From Neorhizobium galegae (GTDB lineage: Bacteria > Pseudomonadota > Alphaproteobacteria > Rhizobiales > Rhizobiaceae): a stretch of 64,000 bases of DNA. Positions within the stretch are counted from its first letter, which is position 1. Each line of letters opens with the position of its first letter. The DNA is taken from positions 62,001-126,000 of the forward strand of contig NZ_JAGIPH010000006.1 of assembly GCF_017877135.1 (NCBI RefSeq), written 5' to 3'. The position numbers and the translations under genes are program-made. Positions 43,545-54,445 of the stretch are shown here, one piece after another. Below the pieces are notes generated by a model, which did no database searches, had not been told where the DNA came from, and worked only from the letters and a program-made list of their open reading frames with translations.

Positions 43545-43964
43545 ATGCAGAAAAGTGAATTTTGCGTGGATACGCCTTCTCGCCAAACTCGACCTTCCAT
43601 CCTGGTGCTGGAAGATGACATGCTTCTGGCCATGGATATGGAGGATCATCTCCTCGACCGTGGCCACCGGATCAGCGGTCCCTATAGCCGCGTCGCCCAG
43701 GCCCTTGCCGATATTCCCCGGCTTAACCTGATGGGTGCCATTGTCGATCTGAACCTCAATGGCGAGCTTTCCTTTCCGGTCATCGAATGTCTGAAGGAGC
43801 GGGCAATTCCGGTCATCGTCTGCAGCGGCTATGCCGAACTTCCGGAACTCAAGGCCCGCGTGGGCGATGTCCCGTTGATGCCGAAGCCATGGAACCCGGA
43901 CGCGCTGGATGCGCTGATTGTGCAGACGTTCCGGACGCAAGGCGCGACCCCTCCCGTCCGCTGA
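43545..43964 (+). CDS. Single-domain response regulator
   Basis: This 139-residue receiver domain has the acidic pair in VLEDDMLL, phospho-acceptor Asp in AIVDLNLNG, and the conserved Lys in LMPKPWNPD. There is no output domain. No kinase is adjacent, and the partner is unknown. The ribosome site is weak. Similar stand-alone receivers are common in rhizobia. Confidence 0.8.
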   Translation: MQKSEFCVDTPSRQTRPSILVLEDDMLLAMDMEDHLLDRGHRISGPYSRVAQALADIPRLNLMGAIVDLNLNGELSFPVIECLKERAIPVIVCSGYAELPELKARVGDVPLMPKPWNPDALDALIVQTFRTQGATPPVR

Positions 43965-44021
43965 GCCGATCCTCCGGTCGCCGCTCCAGCGACCGGGACG
44001 TGCGTGCGGCGTAACCGTCGC

Positions 44022-45752
44022 TTACGAAACCTGTTCTGCGCCGATATCCTGCCAGGCCTCATAGGCCGACAGCACCGTTTCCATCTGCGCCGTGTGGCCG
44101 GCGATGAAGGCCTCGCCATAGATGGTTTCGTCCGGATATTCGGTGATCAGCGTCATCGGCACGGTATGGCGGTCATCCACGGACGAAAGACAGGGAAAGC
44201 CGTTGATGATGCGAAAGCCGGTTTCGCCGGCATGGATCTCGTAAAGCGCGATCTGGCGGTCGTTATAGGCGAGCAGGCCGGGGATCTTGCCGAGATGGCG
44301 GGTGACGCGGTCAAGCAGCGCCTCCGCATGTCCCTCGAAATTCGGATGGTGGCGCATGATGAGGAAAAAGCCTTTCGGCAGCGTCCACATGCCAAAGCCG
44401 CGCGGCACATAGCCCGAAAGCGGGCGTGTCCATTCGTGGCTTGGATAACCGTGCAGGTTGATGTGCAGCTCTGCGCCGCTCAGCGTCTGCGCCGCAAGGC
44501 GGATCTCTTTCTCGTTGAGGTGGCTGCCGGCATTTTCCGCCGTGCGATATTCCAGATCATCGCCGAGCGCCGTGTAGCGGGCGGCGTGGTGCATGTGGCG
44601 GGGGTTGTCCCGGCGAAGACGCTGATGGATCGCATAGCCATCCGGATTTTCGAGCGGCGACACGGTGAAATGCGCGCCCTCCCGAGCCTTCAGGATCGTG
44701 GCTGCCCGAAGCGCGCCGACAATGCCGGTGGTTTCGTTCGGATGCTGGCCGCCGCTGATCATCACGGGCAAGTCCGTGCCGCGGACATAGCGGGCGGAGA
44801 GCACGCGGCCGGACCGCGCGCGCGCCTCGAAGGCCTCGCCGCCGATGCTGTCGAGGACCGCTGCGATCTCACGGGTCGCGATCGGCTCCCGCGCGGTATC
44901 GAGATCCTGGTCGGCGCCATCGAGAAAACCGGTCTCCAGCCCGCGCGTGGCGATGCGCACGGAAATCTCGCCCGTGCTTTTGACGATCTCCGGCACGATC
45001 TGGCCGGGCTTCAGCCCCCGGTCGCCGAGCGGACGGCCGGATTTCTTCTGGAAATACTCAAGCAGGGAGAAGTAGAAATCCTCGTGCAGCGCCTCGCGCA
45101 GGCTGACTACCTCGTCGCCCAGCGGCAGCGGCTCGTCTGCGGCGGGATGGTTCACATGGATGTTGAGTTCCTCGAAGTAAGGCTCCTCGGCTCCCCAGGC
45201 ATGGCCGGCAATGGCTGAAACGGCCGCGTCGAACAGCATCTCGTAATCGGTTTCAAGACGATCGCCCGCTTCCCCTGCCCGCTTGAGCCAGCCGGTGGGC
45301 GAGAGGTTCGTTTCGCCGACGGCATCCTGATGGACGCGGTTGGGCGCAAAAACCAGATGGGTTTCGCGCTTGCCGTTGCGACGAAGCGTCACCTCGTAGA
45401 ACATGGCGTCGTCGCTGCGCGCCAGAAAGGTGATGCGGGCGGGGGACACCAGGCCGGCGAGCGGATAGGCCTCCAGCCGGAAGCGGTTTTCGGGCGCTGC
45501 GGCATGCACCGGATAACGGATGTCGATACTCTCGACGCCGTTCAGATCCGCCTCCTCCAGGAAGAAGGAGAGAAGCGGCTTGTAGGCGCTGCGGATGCGG
45601 GCGGTGACACCCGTTTGCTTGAGCGCCTGTTCGGCCTCTTCGCGGCTTTTCCGGTCATCGAAGGTCCAGGCCTCGATGCTGTCTCCCGGCTTTGCGTCGG
45701 CCACCAGCCGATCCAGCGTGCGCTCGAAGGTTCTTGCGAAAATCTCAGTCAT
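44022..45752 (-). CDS. M14-family zinc carboxypeptidase-like protein
   Basis: This 576-residue protein has the M14 zinc motif GGQHPNETTG (His and Glu ligands) near residue 335, a third ligand in INLHGYPSH near 430, and a candidate catalytic Glu in LITEYPDE near 540. The first 300 residues show no domain I recognise. No signal peptide is seen, so it probably trims imported peptides in the cytoplasm. It is the last gene of the operon with the dipeptide-type ABC transporter, 4 bases after the permease stop. Confidence 0.83.
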   Translation of the reverse strand: MTEIFARTFERTLDRLVADAKPGDSIEAWTFDDRKSREEAEQALKQTGVTARIRSAYKPLLSFFLEEADLNGVESIDIRYPVHAAAPENRFRLEAYPLAGLVSPARITFLARSDDAMFYEVTLRRNGKRETHLVFAPNRVHQDAVGETNLSPTGWLKRAGEAGDRLETDYEMLFDAAVSAIAGHAWGAEEPYFEELNIHVNHPAADEPLPLGDEVVSLREALHEDFYFSLLEYFQKKSGRPLGDRGLKPGQIVPEIVKSTGEISVRIATRGLETGFLDGADQDLDTAREPIATREIAAVLDSIGGEAFEARARSGRVLSARYVRGTDLPVMISGGQHPNETTGIVGALRAATILKAREGAHFTVSPLENPDGYAIHQRLRRDNPRHMHHAARYTALGDDLEYRTAENAGSHLNEKEIRLAAQTLSGAELHINLHGYPSHEWTRPLSGYVPRGFGMWTLPKGFFLIMRHHPNFEGHAEALLDRVTRHLGKIPGLLAYNDRQIALYEIHAGETGFRIINGFPCLSSVDDRHTVPMTLITEYPDETIYGEAFIAGHTAQMETVLSAYEAWQDIGAEQVS

Positions 45753-45756
45753 GGGA

Positions 45757-46614
45757 TTACCTCGTGGTTCTGCCGGTCGGGTCGAGGCTGTCGCGCAACC
45801 AGTCGCCGAGAAGGTTGAGACCCAGCACCGTCAGGAGAATGGCAAGGCCGGGAAAGACGCTCACCCACCAGGCGGTCTGCAGATAGGTGCGGCCATCGGC
45901 CAGCATGCCGCCCCAGCTCGGAATGGTCGGATCGACGCCAAGACCCAGGAAGGTCAGGCTGCTTTCGAGAAGGATATTGTTGGCGACGTTGAGCGTCATC
46001 AGCACGATGACCGGGCCGATGAGGTTCGGCAGCAGGTGCTGGAGGATGATACGCCAGTCCGCAACGCCGATGGCACGCGCCGACAGGATGAACTCGCGTT
46101 CCCGTAGCGTCAGCACCGAGCCGCGCACGAGGCGGGCATACTGCACCCATTGCGACACGATCAGCAGGATGATGGTGTTGGTCAGGCTGCCACCAACGAT
46201 GGCGATAAAGGTGATGGCAAGCAGGATGAACGGCATGGCGAGCTGGATATCGGCAAAGCGCATCACCACCATATCCCAGAAGCCACGATAATATCCGGCG
46301 ATCAGCCCCATCAAGACGCCGAAGATCACGGCGCCGATCACCGAGGTGAAGCCGACGAGCAGCGAGATCTTGCCGCCGGCCACGACGCGGGCGAGCACAT
46401 CGCGCCCCAGCGGATCGGTGCCGAAGGGGTGGGCGGCGCTGGCGAACGGTTTTGCCAGTCGCGCCATCAGGTCAATCTTGTCGGCGCCGCCGGGAAACAG
46501 CACGTCGGAAAAGATGACGGCCAGGCAGATGACGGTGGTGAGCGTGGCGCCGAGGATGAATTCGAGGCTTGCAAAACGCGAGCGGCGTGTGGTCGTGGTG
46601 GCCATGTCTATCAC
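45757..46614 (-). CDS. Peptide-type ABC transporter permease, DppC-like
   Basis: This 285-residue protein has an N-terminal helix, the DppC-type segment HPFGTDPLGRDVLARVVAGG and the EAA loop SARAIGVADWRIILQHLLPN. It overlaps the DppB-like gene by ATGA. It is part of an importer for peptides or peptide-like compounds. Confidence 0.92.
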   Translation of the reverse strand: MIDMATTTTRRSRFASLEFILGATLTTVICLAVIFSDVLFPGGADKIDLMARLAKPFASAAHPFGTDPLGRDVLARVVAGGKISLLVGFTSVIGAVIFGVLMGLIAGYYRGFWDMVVMRFADIQLAMPFILLAITFIAIVGGSLTNTIILLIVSQWVQYARLVRGSVLTLREREFILSARAIGVADWRIILQHLLPNLIGPVIVLMTLNVANNILLESSLTFLGLGVDPTIPSWGGMLADGRTYLQTAWWVSVFPGLAILLTVLGLNLLGDWLRDSLDPTGRTTR

Positions 46615-47534
46615 TCCGTCCGGATACGCGGATCGACAAGCCCATAGGCGATATCGACCAGAAGATTGATGCCGACGATCATCAGCGACAAAACGGTGAT
46701 GACGGCCTGCAGAACGGGATAATCGCGGCCTGCCACCGCATCGAAGGCGAGCGAACCCATGCCCGGCCAGTTGAACACCCGCTCGATGACGACGATGCCG
46801 CCAAGAAGCCCGCCGAATTGCAGGCCGAAATAGGTGATGAGCGGAATGGCGCAGTTGCGCAGCGCATGCTTGTAGAGAACCTTGGTTTCGCTCAAACCCT
46901 TGGCGCGCGCCACCATCACATATTGCGACTGCAGCGTTTCCAGCATCGAGCTGCGCACGAGACGCACATTGGTAGCGGTCAGGATGATGCCCATGGTGAT
47001 CGCCGGCATCACGTAGCTTTCCGCGCCCGACATGCCGCTTGGCGGCAGCCAGCCGAGCGTGATGGCAAAGAGCAGCACCAGCATGGTCGCAAGCCAGAAA
47101 TTCGGGAAGGACAGGCCGACGAGGGAAAAGATGCGGATGGCCTGATCGGCGGCCTTGCCCTTGGCGGTGGCCGCCTTGATGCCAAGCGGAATGGAGAGAA
47201 CGATCGACACGGCCATGGAGATGAAGGCGAGCAGCAGCGTTGCCGGCAGCGCATTGCCGATCAGCAGCGAGACAGGCGTTCCACCGGTAAAGCTTTTGCC
47301 GAAATCGAGCGTCACCATGCCCTTGAGGAAATTCAGATACTGCACGATGAACGGCTGGTCGGTGCCAAGCGCCACGCGGATGCGCGCCAGATCCTCCTCC
47401 GTCATGCTGCCGCCGCCCTGGAACATCATCAGGGCCGGATCGCCGGTGAGGCGAATGGCAAACGAGACGACAAGGGTAATGGCAATGACGACGAAGATCG
47501 CTTGCAGCAATCGCTTGATGAGAAAACCGGCCAC
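46611..47534 (-). CDS. Peptide-type ABC transporter permease, DppB-like
   Basis: This 307-residue protein starts MAGFLIKRLLQAIFVVIAIT, typical of DppB. Its EAA loop is VARAKGLSETKVLYKHALRN. About six helices are visible. An 80-base gap with a strong hairpin separates it from the binding-protein gene upstream. Confidence 0.92.
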   Translation of the reverse strand: MAGFLIKRLLQAIFVVIAITLVVSFAIRLTGDPALMMFQGGGSMTEEDLARIRVALGTDQPFIVQYLNFLKGMVTLDFGKSFTGGTPVSLLIGNALPATLLLAFISMAVSIVLSIPLGIKAATAKGKAADQAIRIFSLVGLSFPNFWLATMLVLLFAITLGWLPPSGMSGAESYVMPAITMGIILTATNVRLVRSSMLETLQSQYVMVARAKGLSETKVLYKHALRNCAIPLITYFGLQFGGLLGGIVVIERVFNWPGMGSLAFDAVAGRDYPVLQAVITVLSLMIVGINLLVDIAYGLVDPRIRTE

Positions 47535-47574
47535 GTGTTGCAGTCCTTCAGGATCAGGCGGGATCGGAAAAAGC

Positions 47575-47602
47575 GGTGCCGCCGCACAAGGTCGGCGGCA
47601 CC
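47575..47602 (-). other. 10-bp hairpin between binding-protein and permease genes
   Basis: GGTGCCGCCG and CGGCGGCACC form a perfect 10-base stem with an 8-base loop, 13 bases after the binding-protein stop. On the transcribed minus strand it is not followed by a U-tract. Such hairpins often protect the binding-protein part of the mRNA or reduce read-through into the permease genes. Confidence 0.7.
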
Positions 47603-47614
47603 GGACGGGTCAGA

Positions 47615-49150
47615 TCACTCGACGGTGACGTCGGTCAGCTTCAGGCGGTTGTCGGGCGGTGCGACAAAGCCCTTCACGCGCTTGGAGATGCCGTAGATCG
47701 ACTTCGAATTGTAGAGCGGCAGTTCGAGAGCCCGGTCGGCTGCGTATTTGGCAACGTCCTTCAGGATCTTTTCGCGCTCTGCCCTGTCGGTCAGCGGGCG
47801 CTGCGATTCCAGAAGCTTGTCCAGCGTTTCGTCCTTGTCGTAGGGGTTCCACTTCTCGCCGGAGTGGTACATGGCATAGGCCGTGTTATCGAAATCGAAG
47901 GTCCAGCCGCCCCATTTCTGCTGGAACATCGCGCCGGTCTTGCCCTGCGGGATGATGTCGTTGAGGAGTACGTTGGTTTCGTACGGCTTGATGGTGGCGG
48001 TGAGGCCAACCATCTGCAGGTAGCTTGCGATGACCTGCGCCACTTCGTTCATCGTCGCATCATTGCCGCGGATATCGATCTGCAGCGTGGCGCCGGGCTT
48101 GACGCCGGCTTCCGCCAGCAGCTTCTTTGCGCCAGCCGGATCATAGGGCAGGCCCTTCAGGTCCTTGTCGTAGCCGAAGGACAGCGCGCCCTGAAAGCTG
48201 ACGATTTCGGTGGCCTGGCCGGCGAGGATCGACTTGACGATGGTGGCGCGATCGACGGCCATGATGATGGCCTTGCGCACCTTCGGATCGGCGGTCAGGC
48301 CATCGCGCGTGTTGAAGCGCAGCGCATCGACCGTCGGGCCGGGAACGCTGACGACGTCCAGCTTGCTGTCGCCCGCGATGACCGGGATCATGCCGATCGG
48401 AATGGTCGGCGGAATGACGAGATCGACGCGGCCAGCCTGCAGTTCGGCAACGGCGGTCGCAGGCTCGGAAATGAAGCGGTATTCCAGTTCCGACAGTTTT
48501 GGCGCGCCGCCCCAGTAATCGGCGTTGGCTTCCAGCTTGATTTTGACCTTCGGCTGGTAGGACACGAACTTAAACGGGCCGGTGCCAACCGGGTTCGTAT
48601 TGAAATTGTCCTCGCCCTTTTCCGTGATGTATTTCGGCGGAACGATCATGGCGCCATAACCGGCAAGCTTGGTCAAAAGCACCGGATCGGGCGCCTTCAG
48701 CTTCATGTCGACCGTGTAGTCGTCGATCACCTCGACGCTGTCGATGGCGGTATAGTTGGAACGCTGCGGGCCCTTGGCACCCTGTTCGCCGAGCAGGCGC
48801 TCGAAGGTGAACTTGACGGCGGCGGCATTGAAGGGCTCGCCATCATGGAACTTGACGTTCTGGCGCAGCTTGAAGCGGATGCGCTTGCCGCCATCCAGTT
48901 CTTCCCAGCTTTCGGCAAGGCCGGGCACGATCTTCAGGTCCGGGCCGCGATAGGTCAGGCCATCGAAGATGTTGGTGGCAACGGCGGCCCACTGCACGAG
49001 GAAGGTATCGATCGGATCCCAGCTGCCCGGGTCCTGCGGGGTCGAAATCGTCATCTTGCCGGCAGCCGCGGCGGGGCCGGCGTAAAAGGCCGTGCCCGAC
49101 AGGGCGAGCGCGAGGAAGCTTGCGGCAAGGCCGCGGGTGACACTGTGCAT
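47615..49150 (-). CDS. Peptide-type ABC transporter substrate-binding protein
   Basis: This 511-residue family-5 (DppA/OppA-like) protein has a signal peptide (about 1-30, GTAFYAGPAAAAG). Family segments include WDPIDTFLVQWAAVATNIFD, GTGPFKFVSYQPKVKI and YDPAGAKKLLAEAGV. It delivers the substrate to DppB/DppC-like permeases. The ligand may be a peptide or pyroglutamyl compound, judged from the operon partners. Confidence 0.92.
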   Translation of the reverse strand: MHSVTRGLAASFLALALSGTAFYAGPAAAAGKMTISTPQDPGSWDPIDTFLVQWAAVATNIFDGLTYRGPDLKIVPGLAESWEELDGGKRIRFKLRQNVKFHDGEPFNAAAVKFTFERLLGEQGAKGPQRSNYTAIDSVEVIDDYTVDMKLKAPDPVLLTKLAGYGAMIVPPKYITEKGEDNFNTNPVGTGPFKFVSYQPKVKIKLEANADYWGGAPKLSELEYRFISEPATAVAELQAGRVDLVIPPTIPIGMIPVIAGDSKLDVVSVPGPTVDALRFNTRDGLTADPKVRKAIIMAVDRATIVKSILAGQATEIVSFQGALSFGYDKDLKGLPYDPAGAKKLLAEAGVKPGATLQIDIRGNDATMNEVAQVIASYLQMVGLTATIKPYETNVLLNDIIPQGKTGAMFQQKWGGWTFDFDNTAYAMYHSGEKWNPYDKDETLDKLLESQRPLTDRAEREKILKDVAKYAADRALELPLYNSKSIYGISKRVKGFVAPPDNRLKLTDVTVE

Positions 49151-49194
49151 TCTGCTGTTCCTTTTCTTCAGGCTTTGCGATTGTCTCGCAGTGT

Positions 49195-51021
49195 TCAGGC
49201 GCGTCTTGCGACGAAATGGCCTGTCTCAATCTCCTCGTGAAGGAGAATGGCGGGTTCCTCGCCGACCTTGTGGACCGGGTTGGGAATGTCTCCTTCGATC
49301 AGCGCGCCGCGGCGTGCGCGGGTCGGATCGGCTACCGGCACGGCCGACAGAAGGCGGCGGGTATAGTCATGCTGCGGGGTTTCAAACACCTGGGCGCGGC
49401 TGCCCATTTCCATGATCTGTCCGAGATAAAGCACCGCCACCCGATGACTGATCTCTTCCACCACGGCCATGTCATGGCTGATGAACAGATAGGAGAGGCC
49501 GCGTTCGGCCTGCAGATCCATGAACAGCGCGATGATCTGCGCCTGGATCGAGACATCGAGCGCCGACAGCGCCTCGTCTGCGATGATCAGCTTCGGATCA
49601 CCGGCCAGTGCGCGGGCAATGGCAACGCGCTGGCGCTGGCCGCCGGAAAATTCGTGCGGGTAGCGGTCTGCATGGGCCGAGGTGAGGCCCACCCGCTCCA
49701 GAAGCTCATCAACACGGCGGCGCACGGCCTGGCCGGAGAGAATGTCATGGGTGTGGATCGGCTCGGCAATCGAAAAGCCCACGGTCTTTCGCGGATCGAG
49801 CGAGGCAAACGGATCCTGAAAGATGTATTGCACATCGCGGCGCAGGTGAAACCGTTCCGCCGCCGACATTTTCGACAAGAGCTTGCCCTGAAAGGCGATG
49901 TCGCCCGAACGGCTCGTCTGCAATTGCTGGATGGTGCGTCCGATCGTCGATTTGCCCGAGCCGCTTTCACCGACCAGCGCCAGCGTTTCGCCCGGATGGA
50001 TGTCGAAGCTCACCTTGGACACCGCGCTCAGCCGGTGCGTGACCGTGCCGAACAGCGTGCGGCGGATATCGAAGGTGACGGAGAGGTCCTTCACCGTGAG
50101 CAGCGGCTTTTGGTCGTAACGGGCCGTGTCCTGTACGCGCTCTTCGCCGACCAGAACCGGTGCGCCATCCTGGAGGACGGTGAGCGGCATGCGCTTGGGA
50201 AACGGCTCGCCCGCCATGCTGCCAAGGCGCGGCACGGCGGCCAGCAGCGTGCGCGTATAGGGATGCTGCGGATTGGCGAAGATCTCGGCGACAGGGCCTT
50301 CCTCGACCTTTTTGCCCTTCCACATGACAACGACGTCATCAGCCATTTCCGCCACCACACCCATGTCATGGGTGATGAAGATCATGCCCATGCCAAGCTC
50401 GGCCTGCAGATCGCGCAGGATGGTGAGGATCTGCGCCTGGATGGTGACGTCGAGCGCCGTCGTCGGCTCGTCGGCAATCAGCAGCTTTGGCCGGCAGGCG
50501 AGCGCCATGGCAATCATCACCCGCTGCCGCATGCCGCCGGACAACTGGTGCGGATAACGCTTCAGGAGTGCAGCGGAGTCCGGCAGGCGCACCATGTCGA
50601 GCAGGCGGCGCGCTTCGGCATCCGCCTCTGCCTTGCCGATGTTTTCATGCAGCAGCAGCACTTCGCAGATCTGGTCGCCGATGGTGAAGACCGGGTTGAG
50701 CGAGGTCATCGGCTCCTGGAAGATCATGGCGATCTCCTTGCCGCGAATGCTGCGCATGGCCTTTTGCGACAGTGTGAGCAGATCCTGTCCGCCAAACCGG
50801 ATGTGCCCTTGCGCAAATTTCGCCCCCATCATGTCGGCAAGCCGCATGATGGAAAGCGATGTGACGGACTTGCCCGAACCGGATTCGCCAACGACCGCCA
50901 CCGTGCGGCCGGGGGCCACGGAAAAGGAGAGATCTTCTACAACCCGGTTGCCGGAAAACTCGACGCTGAGGTTTTCGATGGCAATCAGCGGCAATGCACT
51001 CGTTTCGGTGATCGGTGTCAT
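49195..51021 (-). CDS. Peptide-type ABC transporter ATP-binding protein, DppD-DppF fusion
   Basis: This 608-residue protein has two complete ATPase domains: Walker [12 protein letters not shown] and [11 protein letters not shown]; signatures [15 protein letters not shown] and [15 protein letters not shown]; Walker [13 protein letters not shown] and [12 protein letters not shown]. The second Walker B has Ala in place of the usual Pro. It overlaps the biotin carboxylase gene upstream by ATGA. Confidence 0.92.
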   Translation of the reverse strand: MTPITETSALPLIAIENLSVEFSGNRVVEDLSFSVAPGRTVAVVGESGSGKSVTSLSIMRLADMMGAKFAQGHIRFGGQDLLTLSQKAMRSIRGKEIAMIFQEPMTSLNPVFTIGDQICEVLLLHENIGKAEADAEARRLLDMVRLPDSAALLKRYPHQLSGGMRQRVMIAMALACRPKLLIADEPTTALDVTIQAQILTILRDLQAELGMGMIFITHDMGVVAEMADDVVVMWKGKKVEEGPVAEIFANPQHPYTRTLLAAVPRLGSMAGEPFPKRMPLTVLQDGAPVLVGEERVQDTARYDQKPLLTVKDLSVTFDIRRTLFGTVTHRLSAVSKVSFDIHPGETLALVGESGSGKSTIGRTIQQLQTSRSGDIAFQGKLLSKMSAAERFHLRRDVQYIFQDPFASLDPRKTVGFSIAEPIHTHDILSGQAVRRRVDELLERVGLTSAHADRYPHEFSGGQRQRVAIARALAGDPKLIIADEALSALDVSIQAQIIALFMDLQAERGLSYLFISHDMAVVEEISHRVAVLYLGQIMEMGSRAQVFETPQHDYTRRLLSAVPVADPTRARRGALIEGDIPNPVHKVGEEPAILLHEEIETGHFVARRA

Positions 51022-52793
51022 GTCAGCGCCTCCGGCAAAACGTCAGCAACGGGGGTGGAAGAGGAAACAGGCCGGATATGGCCGAGAACGGCACCGGCCG
51101 GCTGGAAGGTGCCGGCTTGGGCGGTGATGGAGAGAATGCCGGCCTGCGTTGCGGTGACCGTGGTTTCCATCTTCATGGCGTCCATCATGGCAACCACGGT
51201 TCCCTTTTCCACCGCGTCACCATCAGAATGGGTCCAGTGGACGAGATTGCCGGGCACGGGGGCGAGAAGCGCCGTCTCGTCGGGCCGGGCCGCAGCAGGC
51301 TCTGCTGCCGTTGCAACACCCCCTCCCCCGAAGCGCGCAAGCAAGCTCTGAGGCAGGCGAAGCGCCACGCGCTTGCCGTCGATCTCGACATGCCCGGAGA
51401 GCATGTCTTCGCCGTCATCAGGTTCCGGCCGATGCTGCGTCTCAAGTTCACCGGCAAAATCGGTCTCGATCCAGCGGGTGTGAACGTTGAACGCGCTGCC
51501 GGCAAAATCCGGATGGGCAAGCACTGCGCGGTGGAAGGGCAGAACGGAGGGCACGCCGTCGATCTGAAACTCGGCCAGCGCCCGACGCGCACGCGCAATC
51601 GCCGTGGCGCGATCCGGCCCCCAGACGATGAGTTTTGCCACGAGCGAATCGAACATCGGCGCGACATCCGAGCCGCTTGTCACGCCCGCATCCAGCCGCA
51701 CGCCGGGGCCGGAGGGTGGAATAAACGCCTTGATCTTGCCGGCAAAGGGCAGGAAGCCGCGGGCGGGATCCTCGATATTGATGCGAAACTCGATGGCGTG
51801 GCCGCGCGGCTCCGGCATCTGCGTCGCCGTCAGCGGCTTACCCTCGGCAATGCGGAACTGCTCGATCACGAGATCGAGCCCCGTCGTTTCCTCGCTCACC
51901 GGATGCTCCACCTGCAGCCGCGTGTTGACTTCGAGGAAGGAGATGAGGCCATCGGCGCTCAAGAGGAATTCCACGGTGCCCGCGCCGACATAACCGGCGG
52001 CCTTGCAGATATCGTGCGCGGCATTGTGGATAAGGTGGCGCTGCTCCGGCGACAGGAAGGGTGCCGGCGCTTCTTCCACCAGTTTCTGGTTGCGCCGTTG
52101 CAGCGAGCAATCGCGCGTGCCGACGACCAGAACCGAACCGTGCCGGTCCGCCAGCACCTGCGCCTCGATATGGCGGGGACGGTCGAGGAACTGTTCGACA
52201 TAGCATTCGCCGCGCCCGAATGCGGTGAGCGCCTCGCGGGTAGCGGAGTTGAACAAGTCTTCCACCTCGTCCAGATGGCGGGCGATCTTCATGCCGCGCC
52301 CGCCGCCGCCATGGGCCGCCTTGATGGCAATCGGCAGGCCGAATTTTTTGGCAAAGGCCAAAGCGTCGGCTGAATTGGAGATCGCGCCATCGCTGCCGGC
52401 CACCAGCGGTGCGCCGACCTGGCGGGCAATCTCGCGCGCTTTCAGCTTGTCGCCGAGCGCTTCGATGACATCCGGGTCCGGTCCGATCCAGGTGAGGCCG
52501 GCGGCCATGACAGCGCTGGCAAATGCGGCATTTTCCGACAGGAACCCATAGCCCGGATGCACCGCATCGGCACCGGCGCGCTGGGCAACGGCAATCAGCT
52601 TGTCGATGGCAAGATAGCTGTCCTTCGGGCTTGAGCCTTGGAGGGCATAGGCCTCGTCGGCCATGGCAACGTACGGCGCGTCAACATCGGCATCGGCATA
52701 GACGGCAATGCTTGTCAGCCCGTAATCGCGGCAGGCCCGGATGATGCGCACGGCGATTTCACCGCGATTGGCAATCAGCACCTTTTTCATCAC
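51018..52793 (-). CDS. Biotin carboxylase with C-terminal biotin-carrier domain
   Basis: This 591-residue protein has an N-terminal biotin carboxylase (VLIANRGEIAVRIIRACR, ATP loop GGGGRGMK, EVNTRLQVEHPVSE) to about residue 445 and a C-terminal biotinyl domain with the lysine motif MDAMKMET near 555. It carboxylates biotin with ATP and bicarbonate. There is no acetyl-CoA carboxyltransferase nearby. The next gene product (KipI-KipA fusion) corresponds to the carboxyltransferase part of urea carboxylase, so the pair probably carboxylates an amide-type substrate. It is embedded by 4-base overlaps on both sides. Confidence 0.9.
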   Translation of the reverse strand: MMKKVLIANRGEIAVRIIRACRDYGLTSIAVYADADVDAPYVAMADEAYALQGSSPKDSYLAIDKLIAVAQRAGADAVHPGYGFLSENAAFASAVMAAGLTWIGPDPDVIEALGDKLKAREIARQVGAPLVAGSDGAISNSADALAFAKKFGLPIAIKAAHGGGGRGMKIARHLDEVEDLFNSATREALTAFGRGECYVEQFLDRPRHIEAQVLADRHGSVLVVGTRDCSLQRRNQKLVEEAPAPFLSPEQRHLIHNAAHDICKAAGYVGAGTVEFLLSADGLISFLEVNTRLQVEHPVSEETTGLDLVIEQFRIAEGKPLTATQMPEPRGHAIEFRINIEDPARGFLPFAGKIKAFIPPSGPGVRLDAGVTSGSDVAPMFDSLVAKLIVWGPDRATAIARARRALAEFQIDGVPSVLPFHRAVLAHPDFAGSAFNVHTRWIETDFAGELETQHRPEPDDGEDMLSGHVEIDGKRVALRLPQSLLARFGGGGVATAAEPAAARPDETALLAPVPGNLVHWTHSDGDAVEKGTVVAMMDAMKMETTVTATQAGILSITAQAGTFQPAGAVLGHIRPVSSSTPVADVLPEALT

Positions 52794-54445
52794 GGCTGTC
52801 CTTGCAGGAAATGGGGAGCAAAGGGGGCGGCAGCGCGAAAGCGGATGCGCGCGCCAGGCGGGATCTGGCCGGCAAGATCCAGATGATGGCTGGCCACATT
52901 GCCGATCACGGGATAGCCGCCGGTCAGCGGATGATCGACGAGGAAGAGCACCGGTTGGCCGCTCGCCGGCACCTGGATGGCGCCGCGCAGCGTTGCCTCG
53001 CTCGGCAGTTCGCCGGTCACCTTGCGCTCCAGCGCCTCGCCTTCAAGCCGGATGCCGACGCGGCTCGATTGCGCCGATACAGCCCATTCCTGCGACAGAA
53101 AGCGCGTAACAGAGGCTTCGGTGAACCAGTCGGTCCGTGGCCCGAACACGATATCGAGCGTGACCACCTCGCCCGCGCGCGGCATGACGAAGGCAGGGGT
53201 TTCGGCAAGGGCAACGGGGCTGCCGTGGGACGCATCGGCAATGCCGATCACCTCACCTGCCTTCAACGGTTCAGGGCCGATCTGCGCCAGCATGTCGGTC
53301 GATCGGCTGGTGAGAACCGGGGCGATATCAAAGCCGCCGCGCAGGGCAAGATAGGCGCGAAGGCCGGCGGTGGCGCTCGAGAGGGTGACGCTGTCGCCCT
53401 CCTCCAGCGCCACGGCGGCGTGATGCGGCGCTTTGATGACACCGCCGGCGGCCGTGGTGATGGTGATCTCCACCAGGGCGCCTGCAACGGCCATCACGCC
53501 CTGCCCGCGCATGCGGAAGGAAAAGCCGCCAAGCGTGATTTCGAGCGCCGCGGTCTCTGCCGGATTGCCGACGAGACGGTTGGCCGCCTTGAGGCTTTCC
53601 CGGTCGGCAGCGCCGGAGCGGCTGATGCCCTGGGCGACAAGCCCTGCGCGGCCAAGATCCTGAAACAGAACCGGAAGCCCGACGTGCAGAACCTCGATGG
53701 CATTCGCAGGCTGGGCACCCGGCGCTGTCGCGCGCTTCGAAAACGAGGTCTCGCGCCCGCCCCCCTGGACGGCGTAGGCGGCGTTCTTTGCCATATCGAC
53801 GAAACGCACCCGCTGGCCCGGCTGCAGGAGTGCCGCCGGCTGGCGGTCGATATCGAAGAGGGCAAGCGGCGTGGTGCCGATCAGCTGCCATCCGCCCGGG
53901 CTTGCCTTCGGATAGATGCCGCTGAAGGCACCGGCGAGCCCCACCGAGCCTGCCGGCACCAGCGTGCGCGGCGATTTCCGGCGCGGCACGACAAGACGCG
54001 GATCGCCCTCGGCGAGATAGGCAAAGCCCGGCGCAAAGCCTGTAAACGCCACCAGATAGTCATGGCCCGTATGCCGGCGCACGACCTCCTCGGGAGACAT
54101 GTTCAAAACTTCTGCGACGTCCGAGAGATCCTCGCCATCATAGCGCACGGGAATTTCGATGCAGGCGCCTGCTCCAGAATTGGTCTCGGCGATGTCGAGC
54201 CCGCGGAGGGTGGTTGCAAGGGCCTCAAGCGACAGCAGAGCCGGATCGAACTCGATCATCAGCGTTCGCGCAGCCGGAATGATCTCGCGGATGCCGGCCA
54301 GGTTTTCACGGCACAGCGCATCGTAAAGCGCAAGCGTCTGCTTCAGATCGGCAAGCTCCAGCAGCACCGAGCCATGGCGCATCGGCAAGATGCGCCACGC
54401 ACCCACGCTCTCCGCCGACGTTTCCAGGGCCGGACACACGCTCAT
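52790..54445 (-). CDS. KipI-KipA (PxpB-PxpC) fusion, carboxyltransferase/5-oxoprolinase subunit
   Basis: This 551-residue protein has a KipI/AHS1 domain (about 15-215, including [20 protein letters not shown] and [17 protein letters not shown]). A KipA/AHS2 domain follows (about 235-545, including [19 protein letters not shown] and GYPVIGNVA). The same two domains occur as PxpB and PxpC of 5-oxoprolinase and as part of urea carboxylase. The neighbouring biotin carboxylase and PxpA genes leave both readings open. Confidence 0.88.
   Translation of the reverse strand: MSVCPALETSAESVGAWRILPMRHGSVLLELADLKQTLALYDALCRENLAGIREIIPAARTLMIEFDPALLSLEALATTLRGLDIAETNSGAGACIEIPVRYDGEDLSDVAEVLNMSPEEVVRRHTGHDYLVAFTGFAPGFAYLAEGDPRLVVPRRKSPRTLVPAGSVGLAGAFSGIYPKASPGGWQLIGTTPLALFDIDRQPAALLQPGQRVRFVDMAKNAAYAVQGGGRETSFSKRATAPGAQPANAIEVLHVGLPVLFQDLGRAGLVAQGISRSGAADRESLKAANRLVGNPAETAALEITLGGFSFRMRGQGVMAVAGALVEITITTAAGGVIKAPHHAAVALEEGDSVTLSSATAGLRAYLALRGGFDIAPVLTSRSTDMLAQIGPEPLKAGEVIGIADASHGSPVALAETPAFVMPRAGEVVTLDIVFGPRTDWFTEASVTRFLSQEWAVSAQSSRVGIRLEGEALERKVTGELPSEATLRGAIQVPASGQPVLFLVDHPLTGGYPVIGNVASHHLDLAGQIPPGARIRFRAAAPFAPHFLQGQP

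Noticed and set aside
51018-52793. Acetyl-CoA carboxylase AccC of fatty-acid synthesis
   Set aside because: It carries its own C-terminal biotin domain and is embedded in the pxp/peptide operon, so it is not the housekeeping AccC.
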